Assembly: GCF_000701265.1 (NCBI RefSeq)
Contig: NZ_KL370761.1
Coordinates: 165,408-229,407 of the forward strand
DNA from: Legionella wadsworthii DSM 21896 = ATCC 33877
GTDB lineage: Bacteria > Pseudomonadota > Gammaproteobacteria > Legionellales > Legionellaceae
Reading direction: 5' to 3'
Length of the DNA: 64,000 nt
The notes below the pieces were generated by a model. The model saw only the letters and a list, made by a program, of their open reading frames with translations. It was not told the DNA's origin and searched no databases. Shown piece by piece: positions 38,631 through 48,090 of this stretch. How positions within the stretch are numbered: position 1 is the stretch's first letter; each line of letters starts with the position of its first letter. The translations under genes and the position numbers were made by a program.

Positions 38631-39444
38631 ATTCGACCGCTTTTTTGGCTTCATTCACTAAAACCTCTAAATCAGGTAAGTCGGTATCCCACTCCAGTAA
38701 AGTAGGAACATGACCAATACATTTTACAGCATAACGATATAAATCCCATACTTCGGAACAAACATGATTGTCATGTGTGTCTAATAACAAACTATTTTTT
38801 TCATCCAGAGCATAGGTTGAATGACCTGCTAAATGAATCTCTTCAACACTTGCTAAAGGGAGGGATTGAATGTATTGAAATGGATCCCAGCCATGATTCA
38901 CACTAGAGACATAAATATTATTTACATCCAATAATATTTTTGCGCCCGTGCATTTAATGAGTTCTGATAAGAATTCAGCTTCAGAATAATCAGAAATCTG
39001 GAACTCCAAATAAGATGAGGGATTTTCGATTAACAAAGGCCTTTGTAAAAAAGTTTGGGCTTCATCCACATGGTTCGCAATCATATTTAAACTTTCTTGG
39101 GTATAAGGGATTGGCAAAAGATCAGGTAAATAGATTTGGCCGACAGTACTCCATGATAAATGATCGGAAATCAAAACCGGATTGCAACGCTGAATTAAAA
39201 TTTGAATTTGTTTTAAATGTTTTTTACACAATCCTTGTGCCGATCCCAGAGATAACCCCACACCGTGTAAACTGATAGGGTACATCTCCCCTAAAGTGAG
39301 TAGTAGATCGAGTAAGGGACCTCCCTTCATCATAAAATTTTCAGTATGTACTTCAAACCAGTCAACTTGGGGTTTTTCTAAAAGAAATTGCTGGTAGTGA
39401 GGCGCTCTCAAGCCAACACCTATTTTATCGCCGCGAATTATCAT
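38602..39444 (-). CDS. bufB: DUF692 multinuclear non-heme iron oxidase (MNIO, BufB-like)
   Basis: MNIO enzymes are TIM barrels with two or three iron ions that convert Cys of a precursor into oxazolone/thiooxazole-type products. Key segments are GVGLRAPHYQQFL, WFEVHTENFM, SLHGVGLSLGS, LISDHLSW, LIENPSSYL, LLDVNNIYVSSVNHG, EIHLAGHS and LLEWDTDLP, which hold the conserved His, Asn, Asp and Glu ligands. The length is 280 residues. It overlaps bufC and forms a maturation pair. The precursor gene, normally in front of it, is here 2 kb away on the opposite strand. A likely terminator separates it from map. Confidence 0.92.
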   Translation of the reverse strand: MIIRGDKIGVGLRAPHYQQFLLEKPQVDWFEVHTENFMMKGGPLLDLLLTLGEMYPISLHGVGLSLGSAQGLCKKHLKQIQILIQRCNPVLISDHLSWSTVGQIYLPDLLPIPYTQESLNMIANHVDEAQTFLQRPLLIENPSSYLEFQISDYSEAEFLSELIKCTGAKILLDVNNIYVSSVNHGWDPFQYIQSLPLASVEEIHLAGHSTYALDEKNSLLLDTHDNHVCSEVWDLYRYAVKCIGHVPTLLEWDTDLPDLEVLVNEAKKAVEYVNHRANSI

Positions 39445-39504
39445 TGTATTAACATTCTAAGAAGTTATTTGATATTCCTGTACTCAAGAATCAGTATCAA
39501 TAAA

Positions 39505-39530
39505 GCACTCTCCCTGACTCCAAGGAGAGA
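39505..39530 (-). terminator. Hairpin between map and bufB
   Basis: CTCTCC (39508-39513) and GGAGAG (39524-39529) form a 6-bp stem followed on the minus strand by TGCTTTATT. It suggests that map ends here and that bufBC has its own promoter. Confidence 0.45.
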
Positions 39531-39536
39531 ATAAAA

Positions 39537-40601
39537 TCAAGCAATCTCAGGTGTTGAAGTATTTATTAAATGTGTAAACTGCTCTAAGTCACAGGTTGTA
39601 CCACCACAAGCAGGGATAGGAACAGGATTGCCATTGTAGGTGACTTTAACCAAAAAATAATTTGCGCTGTGTTCGTAGAGTGAAAAATTAAGATTTGAAG
39701 CATATGGAGGTGCTATCTCAAGTGGTGCTCCTAAAAAACTCATTGCACTAGCAATCGTTACATCATGTGCCGATAGCAAAACATACTTAAGCTTAGACTT
39801 TTTCTGACTTCCGTCGTTGAGGTAATGAGCTATGTTGGTCATGAGTTTGGTACTATACGCAACGGCTATCGGGTGTGGTTTTTCTTGTGCCATAAAAGCC
39901 CAATTGCTGGCATGAATAATTGTCTCTATATCTTGAGCGCTCATCCCTGCGGGCATCGGGGCATGATGGATTTGATGGATGTATAATGCATCCCCTAATA
40001 ATTCAAGATCAGCCAAATTTTTGATTGGAATTCCTGTGAAGGCACTCCAGAGAGGATACTTATCCCTGAGCTCATGGTTTTTTTCTTGCCATTCTTTTGT
40101 TGCGTACACATATTGTGCCAATAATTTTAACCGTTCCGTTGAGGGAACATGTTGCACGATAACCTCATCGGATTTGGATGGGGCGCTAAAAATAGGAATG
40201 GGTTGGAAAGCATGAGGCAAAGCGGGTATAGAATCGAAAATGTTTGGACCTGTCCCAGGTGGATATAATCCCATGAGTAGTGATTGTGCACTCATAAGGG
40301 TACGATCGAAATCCGTGGAGCGGACATACATAGTTCCAGGTTCATAATGTTCTGGTAATAGATGTGCTTGCTCCACATACTTTTTACGGAATAACAAACC
40401 TAGTTTATACTCTTGTTGCATACCTTCTGCTGTCAGCTGGCCAGGCCCTTCTTGCCATTGATAATTGACAGAGCTCAATGGAACAATGGGGGTCCTGTCC
40501 CCATGACGAATAATATCCACAGCAAAGATTAGAGTATCCTCAGCAAATAAAAGTGAAGGGACACTGCATAAGAATAAGAGGTTGAAACAAAATTTGTTCA
40601 T
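39537..40601 (-). CDS. map: Histidine acid phosphatase, Map-like secreted enzyme
   Basis: Histidine acid phosphatases form a phospho-histidine intermediate. The protein has a Sec signal (to about LLFA, residue 20), the catalytic DIIRHGDRTP (Arg32, His33), the RSTDFDRTLMSAQ motif and the proton-donor LSAHDVTIAS. It ends with several cysteines (ACGGTTCDLE) suited to disulfides. The 354-residue length and full pattern recall L. pneumophila Map, a type II-secreted tartrate-sensitive phosphatase (from memory), hence the symbol. It is monocistronic. Confidence 0.85.
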   Translation of the reverse strand: MNKFCFNLLFLCSVPSLLFAEDTLIFAVDIIRHGDRTPIVPLSSVNYQWQEGPGQLTAEGMQQEYKLGLLFRKKYVEQAHLLPEHYEPGTMYVRSTDFDRTLMSAQSLLMGLYPPGTGPNIFDSIPALPHAFQPIPIFSAPSKSDEVIVQHVPSTERLKLLAQYVYATKEWQEKNHELRDKYPLWSAFTGIPIKNLADLELLGDALYIHQIHHAPMPAGMSAQDIETIIHASNWAFMAQEKPHPIAVAYSTKLMTNIAHYLNDGSQKKSKLKYVLLSAHDVTIASAMSFLGAPLEIAPPYASNLNFSLYEHSANYFLVKVTYNGNPVPIPACGGTTCDLEQFTHLINTSTPEIA

Positions 40602-40732
40602 TAATCAAACTCCTTGTGAATTATAGTTTTTCATTTTCGCCATGAATGGAGCTTCGCACTATGAATAGCATGCAAATAAAAATCAAGAGAATTTTTATGA
40701 AGATCTATGATTAAGATTCATTAGCGAACAAT

Positions 40733-41365
40733 TTAAAGGATATTACAAGTATTTTTCGAGCGTTCCTCATCATCATCTTTTTTTTGTTGAACTTGACTAT
40801 ATAGAGGCAAACCATTTTTTTTAACGAGTTCTTTGTTTAGAATATTGATGCTCATATTCACAGAGTCTGTTGATTTTTGTTTAGGGTTTGGGTTTCCATT
40901 GGTATAATCTAATAATGTTACTGCTGTTTGTTCCGGATTATCAGATACCCATCCAGATACTTTTTGAATGAAATCATTGCCGCTTTTCAATTCAACAAAA
41001 ACATTCCGGTCAGGATCAACAAGATGAAACGTGTCCTCTTCTCTGTAGATAATATATGCATGATCGCCCTCTCCACTTACATTGACCAGCATCAACTCAC
41101 CAGGTGCTAATTGCTCGATTAAGGAATCATAAAATTGTTGTCGTGTTTTGGAGTGGACTGTTTTGTAATCATATAATTCATCAATATATTCTTCTATGGG
41201 ATCCATTTCACCCTCTACAGAGCCTAATATTTTTTGAGGCTCTGCATTTTGAAGCAACACTCTTACACCTTCTATAGCGCACCATTGACAGTTACCATTA
41301 TTCTCAGGTACACCATTTTTCAAAGGATTTATTTTCATCAGTTTTGGCAAGAACTTCTCTTTCAT
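40733..41365 (-). CDS. Papain-fold (Tox-PL-like) protein with C-terminal CaaX motif, effector candidate
   Basis: Near the N terminus NGNCQWCAIEGVRVLL matches the NC-x2-C-A start of papain-fold toxin domains, with Cys26 as the likely nucleophile. GEGDHAYIIY supplies His102 and HLVDPD supplies Asp117, in the usual order and spacing for a Cys-His-Asp triad. The C-terminal tail is polar (QQKKDDDEERSKNT) and ends in CNIL, a CaaX box whose Leu favours geranylgeranylation in a eukaryotic cell. Together they suggest an injected protease, deamidase or transferase that is lipidated in the host. No immunity gene is adjacent. There is no signal peptide. The length is 210 residues. Confidence 0.72.
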   Translation of the reverse strand: MKEKFLPKLMKINPLKNGVPENNGNCQWCAIEGVRVLLQNAEPQKILGSVEGEMDPIEEYIDELYDYKTVHSKTRQQFYDSLIEQLAPGELMLVNVSGEGDHAYIIYREEDTFHLVDPDRNVFVELKSGNDFIQKVSGWVSDNPEQTAVTLLDYTNGNPNPKQKSTDSVNMSINILNKELVKKNGLPLYSQVQQKKDDDEERSKNTCNIL

Positions 41366-41520
41366 TGCACTGTCAAATCTTTATATGAATTCATATAAAT
41401 TATAGTGCAAAATTTATCCCATTTTGTTGTTCAATTATCATTTAGACCTTTAACTTATTCATTTGACAATAAATTCTTAACAAACTAAAGTTTAAAGAGC
41501 TAAAGGAAGAGATAATAAGC

Positions 41521-42255
41521 ATGAAGCTTAAAAAACAAATAATTTTTATAACACTTTTCTGCTATACACTTTTTGCTTATGGTAATCAGATGGTAGTAGG
41601 TGTTTTAAAATTTGCCCCACCTTTTTCATCGGTGGATAGTGAGAATCATTATTTTGGTTTCAGTATCGACCTAATGAATGAAATTTGTAAACGAATTAAT
41701 ATTTCATGTACTTTCAAAGCTACCGATTTGAACTCCCAGGCTCAAGACTTGAATAATGGGGATATCGATGTTACCACTTTGCCCAGTCCTCTTCCTGCCA
41801 ATGGTTCAGAAGACTACGCATTCAGTTTGCCCTATATTACGAGTAAAGGCCAGTTTGTGGCACTTCAGAAATCTACTATCCAATCAATTGATGACATTAA
41901 GAACAAAAAAATTGGTGCACTTCAGGCAACTCTGTTCCAATTCAACATTTTACCTATTTATACCCCTAAAGAGAAAATAAAGACCTACTCTAAAATCACT
42001 TCATTGATTGAAGCAGTCAACAATCATGAAGTAGATGCGGCATTACTCAATGAGAATGTCGCCAAATACCTGCTGTTTAACAAAACTTTAGATGGTTTTC
42101 AACTTGTGGGTCAGCCTATAGTAACAGGAAATGGTTATGGAATTATTTCTTTGAAAAAAAATGCCCCTCTCATAGATAAAATAAATAAAGCTTTATTAGA
42201 AATTGAAACGGACGGGACTTATCTCAAGATTTACAATAAGTATTTTGGAAATTGA
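41521..42255 (+). CDS. Periplasmic amino-acid-type substrate-binding protein
   Basis: This is a family 3 extracellular solute-binding protein (244 residues). A Sec signal (to FAYG) precedes MVVGVLKFAPPFSSVD, FGFSIDLMNEICKRI, the DIDVTTLP segment and the closing LLEIETDGTYLKIYNKYFG, typical of polar amino acid binders. The permease and ATPase genes are not adjacent, so it serves an unlinked ABC system or acts as a sensor. AGGAAGAG precedes the ATG. Confidence 0.9.
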   Translation: MKLKKQIIFITLFCYTLFAYGNQMVVGVLKFAPPFSSVDSENHYFGFSIDLMNEICKRINISCTFKATDLNSQAQDLNNGDIDVTTLPSPLPANGSEDYAFSLPYITSKGQFVALQKSTIQSIDDIKNKKIGALQATLFQFNILPIYTPKEKIKTYSKITSLIEAVNNHEVDAALLNENVAKYLLFNKTLDGFQLVGQPIVTGNGYGIISLKKNAPLIDKINKALLEIETDGTYLKIYNKYFGN

Positions 42256-42464
42256 ATAGTCTTCTTAAATCATACGTAATAATGGCAAGAATTTTACTTA
42301 CCTAATTATGGGCCAACTGTAGGGTGGCGAAGTTGTGTTAAATTTACACGCGAAGGCTCCAGACGATTTGAAATAAGGTGCATATGGGTAAAACTCAATT
42401 CAGGGCAGTTAATTTTTTTTCGTGCTCACCGACTGCGCATGAAAATTTAGATCCTTCGTTTTCA

Positions 42465-44249
42465 TTATTGAACAGGTAATTCGATAATAAATTCACTCCC
42501 TTTTCCCAAAGCACTTTGAATATAAATTTTTCCATGATGTTCTTGAATAATACTGTAAGAAATAGACATTCCCAGGCCGGTGCCTTTTCCCACAGGTTTT
42601 GTCGTAAAGAATGGTTCAAATATACGATCCACTGTTTTTTTTGACATTCCAGAACCTGTATCACGAATACTAATGCAAATATGATCATCTTTCATGCTGG
42701 TTGTAATTGTAATATCCCCATGTTCTGGTATTGCATGGGCGGCATTGGTAAGAATATTCATAAAAACCTGATTAATTTTTCCCGGAAAACATTCAATTTC
42801 AGGAATATTACCGTAGTTTTTATGAATGGTAATGCGATCTCGAAATTGGTTATTCAATAAAGTTAATGTCGAATCAATGTTCTCGTGTATATTTACTTTT
42901 TTTCTTTCTCCTTCATCCAGACGAGAAAAAGTACGTAAATCTTTCACAATGTTGGCTGTACGTCGGGCTCCTTCTTCAATACCATCCAACAATTTATTTG
43001 TTTCTTTTAAGGTAAAGGAAAAATCAACATCCTGAATATATTTGGAAATATCTGCCAATTTTTCTTTTAGTGAACTTTCTGAAGTAATAGCCTCATATTT
43101 ATGTAATAAAGTCATGATATCTTCAATATCATTTTTTAATGGTCCAATATTAGCCGAGATGAAATTCACTGGATTGTTAATCTCATGTGCTATACCTGCA
43201 GTTAACACGCCTAAAGAAGACATTTTTTCAGCTTGAATTAATTGAGTTTCGGCCTGTTTTAATGTCTCTAAGGTATTCTTCAGTTGCGTATTTTTTTGAT
43301 TAAGAGCTCGTGTACGCTGTTCTACGCGGGATTCCAACTTAATGTTGGCCTGTAATAATTCTTTTTGCGCTTTTTTTCGTTCATTAATGACTGCTGATAA
43401 GATTAAAGTAGTAAAAAATATGACGGCCACAAACGCTTGTAAGAATAATAAGCTTGTTGAGAAATTTATAAAATAAAACTCTTTATAGCCATGTATTTCA
43501 AGCCAAAGAACTGAAACTGAGATCAAAAATGCCATAATCGTTGCTAATCTAAGGCTGAATCGTACCGCAGACCATACACAGAAAGGAATCAAAATATAAG
43601 CTAATGGGTAATGCAACATGTAGATCATACTCATGGTACAACCTAAAAGAATGATCAATAGAAAATACTCAAAAAATTGCTTCCAATTGAAAGTGAATCG
43701 ACTCTGGTACCAGCTCATGATGAGCGGGGTGATCACAATAATGCCCGTTATATCTCCAATCCACCAAACGAACCAATTGTTAATGAGAAGGTCCGGTTTA
43801 ACTAAACCAAATAGCCTCAATGAAATAATTCCAATAGTGCTGCTGGTGAGAGACAATAAAAAATCTCCACCGAATGTGAAAATTAAAGTGTCCTTAACGG
43901 TATAGAATGGCGTATTGGTTCCCGTATAATATTGTATAAATCGAGCTGCCCAGATAGCCTGTAATACTGCTCCAATTCCGATGATTATCGATGCGATCCA
44001 GTTCTGCCAGGACAATAAACTGTTGAGTATGACGGTAACAAACATTTCCGATACAAATATACCCAGTGACACATGGGGGCCGTACCAGAGCACCATGGAC
44101 AGTGCAATACCAGATGGAAGCCAAAGCGGTGTCACCATAGTGTTGGGTATGAGCCAAATATTACTGATTAAACCTGCTGTTAGGTACAAAAAAGCTGTAA
44201 TGATATTCTGATACCAAAACTGCCATGTTTTTATTGCATCAAGGATCAT
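42465..44249 (-). CDS. MASE1-domain sensor histidine kinase
   Basis: The N-terminal about 285 residues form a MASE1-like membrane sensor (LYLTAGLISNIWLIPN, TPLWLPSGIAL, VWWIGDITGIIVITPLI). A coiled linker (about 285-345) and a HisKA dimerisation box with phospho-acceptor His355 (AHEINNPVNF) follow. The ATPase domain has the N box NILTNAAHAIPEHGD, the G1 box DTGSGM and the G2 box GKGTGLGMSIS. At 594 residues it is complete. Its ATG overlaps the TGA of the upstream receiver-cyclase gene by 4 bp, so it almost certainly phosphorylates that receiver. The ligand sensed is unknown. Confidence 0.93.
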   Translation of the reverse strand: MILDAIKTWQFWYQNIITAFLYLTAGLISNIWLIPNTMVTPLWLPSGIALSMVLWYGPHVSLGIFVSEMFVTVILNSLLSWQNWIASIIIGIGAVLQAIWAARFIQYYTGTNTPFYTVKDTLIFTFGGDFLLSLTSSTIGIISLRLFGLVKPDLLINNWFVWWIGDITGIIVITPLIMSWYQSRFTFNWKQFFEYFLLIILLGCTMSMIYMLHYPLAYILIPFCVWSAVRFSLRLATIMAFLISVSVLWLEIHGYKEFYFINFSTSLLFLQAFVAVIFFTTLILSAVINERKKAQKELLQANIKLESRVEQRTRALNQKNTQLKNTLETLKQAETQLIQAEKMSSLGVLTAGIAHEINNPVNFISANIGPLKNDIEDIMTLLHKYEAITSESSLKEKLADISKYIQDVDFSFTLKETNKLLDGIEEGARRTANIVKDLRTFSRLDEGERKKVNIHENIDSTLTLLNNQFRDRITIHKNYGNIPEIECFPGKINQVFMNILTNAAHAIPEHGDITITTSMKDDHICISIRDTGSGMSKKTVDRIFEPFFTTKPVGKGTGLGMSISYSIIQEHHGKIYIQSALGKGSEFIIELPVQ

Positions 44250-45340
44250 GTTTTCTTCCCAAGTACCCTGTAAAGCTTGATTTTTTCTTCTTTACCCCGG
44301 ATCACTTGTAGCCCTAGCTCCTCAACCCGTATCTCATTGGCAATTGGTTTGTACGTTGTTTCACTAATTAAAATAGAATTGGGCTTATCTTTAGTCAGAT
44401 CTTCGATCCTTGAAGCAATATTTACAGTATCCCCAATGACTGTATATTCCATATGCTCACTAGTACCGACATTCCCAGCAATAACTTCCCCAGTGTTAAT
44501 ACCAATGCCTATCACCACATCGCGCCCTATTTCATTGCGGTATTTATCATTTAATTCTTTAAGCGACTCAATCATTGTTAGTGCTGCAAATACAGCATTT
44601 AGTTGATTGTCTATATGTGAAACAGGGGCTCCGAACAAAGCCAAAATACCATCACCCAGCAATTTGTTCACGCTGCCATGATGCTCGCGTATGCGTTTGG
44701 TTATTATTTCAAAGTATGCATTAAGTACTTCAACGGATTTAGTTGGACCCAATTTATCAGAAATGGACGTAAATTGGCGTATGTCAGCAAACATGACTGA
44801 AATAATGCGATACTCACCTCTAATGGGTGAGTTCTCCTCCTGATCATGCAATATTTCATCCACGATATTTTTAGGAACATATTTTTGAAATAATTCCAAA
44901 ATACGATTTTGATAAAGCACTTCATGGTTTAATCGTTCAATCAGTGTCAGACGCTCTTCTTCCAGGGATAGCATTTTGAGTCCCATATCAATACTTATCT
45001 TGAGATCAACAGGATCCCACGGTTTGGTAATATAGCGAAAAACACGTCCCGTGTTAATTGCCTTAATGATGGCTTCAACATCAGTAAAACCAGTGAGAAT
45101 CATGCGAATCGTATTAGGATATTCAGGGATTATGGATTCTAAAAATTGTACCCCTGTCATTTCAGGCATCCTTTGATCGGTTATTACGATTTGAATTTTA
45201 TTTCGACGCATAATATCCATACCTTCCCTTCCGGAGGTCGCTGTGAAGACATTATATTGACGACGAAAAGTCGCAACAAAAGCAGTTAGATTGTTCTCTT
45301 CATCATCAACATATAGAATATTACACTTACCTTTTTCCAT
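44246..45340 (-). CDS. Response regulator with class III adenylate cyclase output
   Basis: Residues 1-120 are a receiver domain with phospho-acceptor Asp55 (TDQRMP), the switch region ILTGFTD and Lys106 (ITKPW). A helical linker leads to a class III cyclase domain: Asp186 in MFADIRQFT, Lys226 and Asp230 in KLLGDGI, Thr300 in YTVIGD, and Asn307 and Arg311 in NIASR. All residues for ATP cyclisation are present, unlike the cyclase at 36515. The histidine kinase gene overlaps its stop by 4 bp. The pair converts a kinase signal directly to cAMP. The length is 364 residues. Confidence 0.94.
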   Translation of the reverse strand: MEKGKCNILYVDDEENNLTAFVATFRRQYNVFTATSGREGMDIMRRNKIQIVITDQRMPEMTGVQFLESIIPEYPNTIRMILTGFTDVEAIIKAINTGRVFRYITKPWDPVDLKISIDMGLKMLSLEEERLTLIERLNHEVLYQNRILELFQKYVPKNIVDEILHDQEENSPIRGEYRIISVMFADIRQFTSISDKLGPTKSVEVLNAYFEIITKRIREHHGSVNKLLGDGILALFGAPVSHIDNQLNAVFAALTMIESLKELNDKYRNEIGRDVVIGIGINTGEVIAGNVGTSEHMEYTVIGDTVNIASRIEDLTKDKPNSILISETTYKPIANEIRVEELGLQVIRGKEEKIKLYRVLGKKT

Positions 45341-45567
45341 AAAAACCTTATACTTAAAATCAACACCCTATAAGTATTTATAGCCTATAGGCCATCTTTT
45401 AGACTAATTTTTAATAAATGAACAAAAGAACGATGAAGTAAATCCTATAATCAAAAAGTTTTCTTCATCACCTTGATTTATCATTTTAATGAAAACAGAA
45501 ATGCGAGTAAAATAAGCGAAATATTGCCGATTCCAGCATGTAAACTTCTACGAGATGCACTTCTGCC

Positions 45568-46107
45568 ATGTATGTAAATACTTCGCTTACAATCGAAACA
45601 GAAAGATTAATACTACGTCCTTTTACACCCAATGATTTACATGATTTTTCATTAATTTGTGCCGATCCTGAAGTCATGCGCTTCATAGGGTTGGGTAAAA
45701 CTTTAGATAAAGAAACAGTAGAACAGCAAATGATGTCATGGATTGCCTCATACCAAGAACACGGTTTTGGATTGTTGGCAGTCACTTTGAAGGATACAAA
45801 AAGACTGATTGGGTTTTGTGGCTTGCTGCCACAAACTGTAGATGGAAAATCTTACCTTGAGTTGGGCTATCGTTTAGAACGGGATTCATGGAATAAAGGA
45901 ATTGCCACTGAAGCAGCAAAGTCTATAAAAAATGATGCAAGCCAACGCTTAAAAATCCCGTATCTCATCTCAATTATTCATTTTGAAAACTTTGCCTCCA
46001 AGAACGTGGCACAAAAAATTGGTATGAACCTCATGAAAAAAACGGATTTCAAAGGTATTCCCGTTGATATTTTCTATTTGGATTTACAAGATGCAAAGCG
46101 ACCTTAA
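45568..46107 (+). CDS. GNAT family N-acetyltransferase (RimJ/RimL type)
   Basis: The N-terminal TIETERLILRPFTPNDL and the acetyl-CoA loop YRLERDSWNKGIATEAA are diagnostic for RimJ/RimL-like transferases, which acetylate N termini or small amines. NFASKNVAQKIGM is the conserved final helix. The 179-residue length is complete. The ribosome-binding site is poor. It is monocistronic and convergent with the S9 peptidase, with 15 bp between stops. The substrate is unknown. Confidence 0.92.
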   Translation: MYVNTSLTIETERLILRPFTPNDLHDFSLICADPEVMRFIGLGKTLDKETVEQQMMSWIASYQEHGFGLLAVTLKDTKRLIGFCGLLPQTVDGKSYLELGYRLERDSWNKGIATEAAKSIKNDASQRLKIPYLISIIHFENFASKNVAQKIGMNLMKKTDFKGIPVDIFYLDLQDAKRP

Positions 46108-46122
46108 ACAGCTAAAATATAT

Positions 46123-48090
46123 TCATTTATTCGGGTGATTGAGATAATAATCCATCCAATCTTTAAATCGCTGCAAACGGTCCATCTGAAAATCAGGCCG
46201 CTCTAGAGAATGGTCTTGATCAGGATATATAACCAATTGCGTAGGAATTTTGAGAGATTTTAAAGCCTGATACAATTGTTCCGAGCCAATGCAAGGCATA
46301 TTAAAGTCTAAACTAGCACATAAAAATAAAGTGGGTGTTTTAATTTGATTGGCCTTAATTAAAGGATAACTTAGTTTAAGATAAAGTGGAGTATTTAACC
46401 AGGGTCGCCCTAGTTCAGATTCATAATCTAAAGTATATTGATCCACTCCATAATTTCCCAAAATATTACCCGTACCTGCACCACTAATCGCAGCCTTAAA
46501 AATTGGGGTACTTGCAATGACATAATTGGTCAGCATGCCACCATAACTCCATCCTCCGACAGCCATTTTTTCTGGATCTACAATATTTTTCTTAATGGCA
46601 TAATCAGTTGCTGCAAGCACATCTTTTACATCAAGATTCCCCCAATCTGCATGAATTGCATTAGAAAACTGATATCCCCTTCCAGAACTTCCACGGGGAT
46701 TGGGTGCGATAATGGTATATCCTTGAGCAGCAAGCCACTGCCAGTCAAAATTAAACTCATGACTGAATTGATATACTGGCCCTCCATGCAAATTAAGAAG
46801 AGCAGGATAACGTTTCCCAATTTTATAATTGGCAGGTTTTAGCAATAATCCTTGAATTAGAGTGCCATCATAACTTGTAAATTCCATATCTTGTACTGGA
46901 CGAAATATAACCTCTTCTAAAAGGGCTTGATTATGATGTGTTAACGGTCTTAACGTATCCTCTACTGCATATAATTCTGTAGGATGTTGATCATTAGAGG
47001 TCGCCAATACGATTCGTTGCGGTGCAATTGTGAACTCACTATCCACTTTCTCTCCATGGGTTAATGGACTAACGGTTCCATGAATCACATCAATTTCACT
47101 AAGGTGTGTTTCCCTGCTCTTTTCAACCAATGCATAGATTTTCTTACTTTCATAAGACCACTTTGCTTTGGTAAACCAATTATCTGAAGGAGTGATAATG
47201 TGTTCATTATGATTTGCTATTTGTACAATACCTATTTGGGTCGGACCATAGATAGGCGATTTATTATTGAAACTTAGAAAAGAAATTAGGGCACTATCAG
47301 GACTCCATGAAGGGATTGTTTCCCAATCTGGATCCATTCCCGCTCCTGGAAACCGGGTCAATTGAATCTCCTTACTACCCGATTCACTACTTATTATATA
47401 AATCTCTGTTTTATAACTTCTATCCGGATCTGGCCCCCTTTTTGAGATAAAGGCAATGAATTTTCCATTGGGAGACCATGCTGGAGACCATTCATCATAT
47501 GGTCCTGCCGTTAAAAGCTCAATGTGTTTTCCTGGAATAGCAATTTTGTAAAGGTGTTCTCTTTTTTCGCTAAGGTATCCCTCTCTATCCTTCTTAAAAT
47601 GATATCTTGTGATCACAAGAGGATGATCTTTAGATTCTTTTCCTTCACTTGCAATAAACGCTATATTTTGAGAGTCCGGAGCCCAGGAGAATTCACTAAC
47701 ATGGAGAATGTTGGGGGTCAAATTTATGACTTCCCCACTCTGCCAGTTCATTAATCTAAGATTTTTTGAGCCAAATAAATAAGCAATCCATTGACCATCA
47801 GGACTCCATTGCGGCGAAGAGCTACTTTCCTTTTTATTATTTGTTAGTTGCTTTGATATTTTTCCATCGTAGGAGACCACCCAGATATTGCTTACTGCTT
47901 CTTTTTTATTAATATTTTCTTCGACTGTATAAACGACCCATTTCCCATCTTTGGACAAATTTGGCTCACTCACTGTTTTGATTTTCATAAAATCATTCAA
48001 AACAGGCAATCTTGGAGCAGACCAAATTTTTTCATTATAAAAAAAGAATAACAATAGAAAAAGTTGAATACAGACCTGGACCTTCTTCAA
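46123..48090 (-). CDS. Exported S9 family prolyl-oligopeptidase-type peptidase
   Basis: The protein has a Sec signal (MKKVQVCIQLFLLLFFFYNE onward, cut near WSA), a seven-bladed WD40-like beta-propeller with repeated SPQWSPDGQWIAYL and SPAWSPNGKFIAFIS units, and a C-terminal alpha/beta hydrolase. The catalytic Ser is in GGWSYGGML, the Asp region is CASLDFNMP and the His is in DQDHSLERP. This matches acylaminoacyl-peptidase/dipeptidyl-peptidase members of about 650 residues. It acts on short peptides in the periplasm or outside the cell. It is monocistronic. Confidence 0.93.
   Translation of the reverse strand: MKKVQVCIQLFLLLFFFYNEKIWSAPRLPVLNDFMKIKTVSEPNLSKDGKWVVYTVEENINKKEAVSNIWVVSYDGKISKQLTNNKKESSSSPQWSPDGQWIAYLFGSKNLRLMNWQSGEVINLTPNILHVSEFSWAPDSQNIAFIASEGKESKDHPLVITRYHFKKDREGYLSEKREHLYKIAIPGKHIELLTAGPYDEWSPAWSPNGKFIAFISKRGPDPDRSYKTEIYIISSESGSKEIQLTRFPGAGMDPDWETIPSWSPDSALISFLSFNNKSPIYGPTQIGIVQIANHNEHIITPSDNWFTKAKWSYESKKIYALVEKSRETHLSEIDVIHGTVSPLTHGEKVDSEFTIAPQRIVLATSNDQHPTELYAVEDTLRPLTHHNQALLEEVIFRPVQDMEFTSYDGTLIQGLLLKPANYKIGKRYPALLNLHGGPVYQFSHEFNFDWQWLAAQGYTIIAPNPRGSSGRGYQFSNAIHADWGNLDVKDVLAATDYAIKKNIVDPEKMAVGGWSYGGMLTNYVIASTPIFKAAISGAGTGNILGNYGVDQYTLDYESELGRPWLNTPLYLKLSYPLIKANQIKTPTLFLCASLDFNMPCIGSEQLYQALKSLKIPTQLVIYPDQDHSLERPDFQMDRLQRFKDWMDYYLNHPNK

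Noticed and set aside
42359-42370. CCAGACGATTTG resembling CCAGACGATCTG at 63981-63992
   Set aside because: Twelve bases with one mismatch and no shared flanks; too short to call a repeat element.
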